This document shows, piece after piece, positions 28,716 to 30,000 of a stretch of 30,000 nucleotides of DNA. The stretch's first letter is position 1. Every line of letters begins with the position of its first letter. A program made the position numbers and the translations under genes. Source of the stretch: Cryptomeria japonica (taxonomy: Eukaryota; Streptophyta; Pinopsida; Cupressales; Cupressaceae); the NCBI RefSeq assembly GCF_030272615.1, contig NW_026729176.1:20001-50000 (forward strand), given 5' to 3'. The notes under the pieces were generated by a model. It did no database searches, was not told where the DNA came from, and saw only the letters and a list, made by a program, of their open reading frames with translations.

Positions 28716-30000
28716 AAAAGTTTCCTGAAAAGGCAAAAAAAGTTGAGATTATAGAATTTCCCACTTGAGAGATTGTAAAAAAAAAAAATTTAAAATGAAG
28801 GAAACGCGGGTGCCAAGGTGTGCGCAGCCCAGCCAAGGTGTGCGCACCAAGGCGCCCACCCTGGCGAAGGTGCACGCAAGGTGCGCACCCGAGGCAAACC
28901 GGACAATTAACCCAACTTTCGACTTCGCGCGCACCTTGGAGCGCACTTCGGAGCGCTCCTTGGTGCGCACCAATCTTGGGCACCTCGGAGTGCACCATGG
29001 CGCCCACCAAGGTGCGCACCCGGGGCAAACCGAGCTCCGACTTCGTGCGCACCTTGGAGCGCACGAAAGGTGCGCACCATGGCGCCCACCAAGGTGCGCA
29101 GCCCAGCCAAGGCGTGCGCATCAAGGTGCGCACCCTGGCGAAGGTGCGCACCCGGGGCAAACCGAGCTCCGACTTCGTGCGCACCTTGGAGCGCACAAAA
29201 GGTGCGCAACCCAGCCAAGGTGTGCGCACCCCGGTCAAACCGAGCTCCGAATCGTGCGCACCAGAGGTGCACGCCATCGTGCGCACCTTGGAGCACACTT
29301 CGGAGCCCTCCTTGGTGCGCGCCGATGTTGCGCACCTCGGAGCGCACCCGGGGAAAACAATGCAATTAACCCGACTTTCGACTTCGTGGGCACCTCGGAG
29401 CGCTCTCGGGTTCGCACCTCGGAGCACACCGAGGTGCGCACCTTTGATGCGCTGCCTTCACCAATTTCCAGAAAAGGCAAGAAAACATTGAGAAGGTGTG
29501 CGCACCGAGGTGCCCAACCTGGCGAAGGTGCACGCGAGGTGCGCACCCGGGGCAAACCGGGCTCCGACTTCGTGCACGCCGCACCTTGGAGCACACTTCG
29601 GAGCGCTCCTTGGTGCGCACCAGGGCGCGCAACCCCGCCGAAGGTGCACGCGAGGTGCGCACCCGGGGCAAACCGGGCTCCGACTTCGTGCACGCCATGG
29701 TGCGCACCGCGGCGAAGGTGCGCACCCGGGGCAAACCGGGCTCCGACTTCGTGCACGCCGCACCTTGGAGCACACTTCGGAGCGCTCCTTGGTGCGCACC
29801 AGGGCGCGCAACCCAGCCGAGGTGCCCACCCCGGCGAAGGTGCACGCGAGGTGCGTACCCGGGGCAAACCGGGCTCCGACTTCGTGCACGCCGCACCTTG
29901 GAGCACACTTCGGAGCGCTCCTTGGTGCGCACCATGGTGCCCACCAGGCCGCGCAACCCAGCCAAGGTGTGCGCACCAAGGTGCACGCGAGGTGCGCACC
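28716..30000. repeat. GTGCGCACC repeat block of unit 3 (partial, with 335-bp loss)
   Basis: Copy of 20829 onward. At 29618 the sequence jumps from the equivalent of 21731 to that of 22066 in unit 2; both sites carry CACCAGGGCGCGCAACCC. The window ends inside the equivalent of copy A. Confidence 0.88.

Larger units (their letters stand above)
26927..30000 (+). repeat. 5S-bearing large tandem unit 3 (partial, runs off the window)
   Basis: Third copy, cut by the window end. It differs by a 24-bp loss in the minisatellite near 26995 and a 335-bp loss near 29618. Both losses lie between short direct repeats. Confidence 0.95.

Noticed and set aside
12904-29999. Very long open frames on both strands (up to more than 600 codons) in the 5S units
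   Set aside because: Overlapping open frames of similar length occur in several frames on both strands, they translate the same GTGCGCACC repeats, and unit indels (12, 278 and 335 bp) rearrange them freely. They show no recognisable domain and reflect GC-rich sequence with few stop codons.
1-30000. 18S, 5.8S, 26S rRNA, tRNA or other RNA genes
   Set aside because: I looked for conserved 18S 5' and 3' ends, 26S 3' end motifs and tRNA-like cloverleaf ends on both strands by eye and found none; only 5S is present. A covariance-model scan would settle this.

Overview
This window holds no protein-coding gene that I can support. It is 30 kb of nested tandem repeats typical of plant nuclear ribosomal spacer DNA. 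The only conserved genes are three complete 5S rRNA genes on the + strand (12348, 20271, 28158), about 7.9 kb apart. Their sequence is plant-type, and my recall of family sequences makes it closer to gymnosperm than angiosperm 5S (for example the GTTAGTGCACCGG stretch near nt 20 and the G/C-rich 3' half). A seed plant with large repeat-rich rDNA spacers, possibly a gymnosperm, is an inference and not a proven identification.

Layout from left to right. (1) Positions 1-475: unrecognised sequence. (2) 476-5146: degenerate, then very regular, 188-bp tandem repeats. (3) 5147-6470: three modules of about 440-490 bp, each with a hairpin-forming inverted repeat and a TATATA core. (4) 6471-9715: ten more copies of the TATATA core in repeats of 311, 157 and 220 bp, interrupted at 8033-8650 by a 52/38-bp array. 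(5) 9716-11092: GGTGNNCACC palindrome clusters, a truncated core module, and a G-rich minisatellite. (6) 11093-30000: two complete tandem units (7923 and 7911 bp) and part of a third. Each unit runs G-rich minisatellite, T-rich segment, GC-rich leader, 5S gene with T-run terminator, then several kb of GTGCGCACC-rich repeats punctuated by short A/T islands.

Read on the minus strand, all 13 TATATA cores give CTTATATAGGGG, close to the plant RNA polymerase I start-site consensus (TATA(T/G)TA(A)GGGG). My working model is that the window is part of a giant 35S rDNA intergenic spacer. In it, duplicated Pol I promoters point left toward an 18S gene outside the window, the 188-bp array lies in the external transcribed spacer, and 5S genes sit upstream in the opposite orientation (a linked 5S-35S arrangement). 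No 18S, 5.8S or 26S sequence is visible here, so the linkage is a hypothesis. The alternative is a stand-alone 5S array with unusually large units next to an unrelated TATA-containing satellite.

Many long open frames exist in all six frames, but they are by-products of GC-rich repeats that contain few stop codons.
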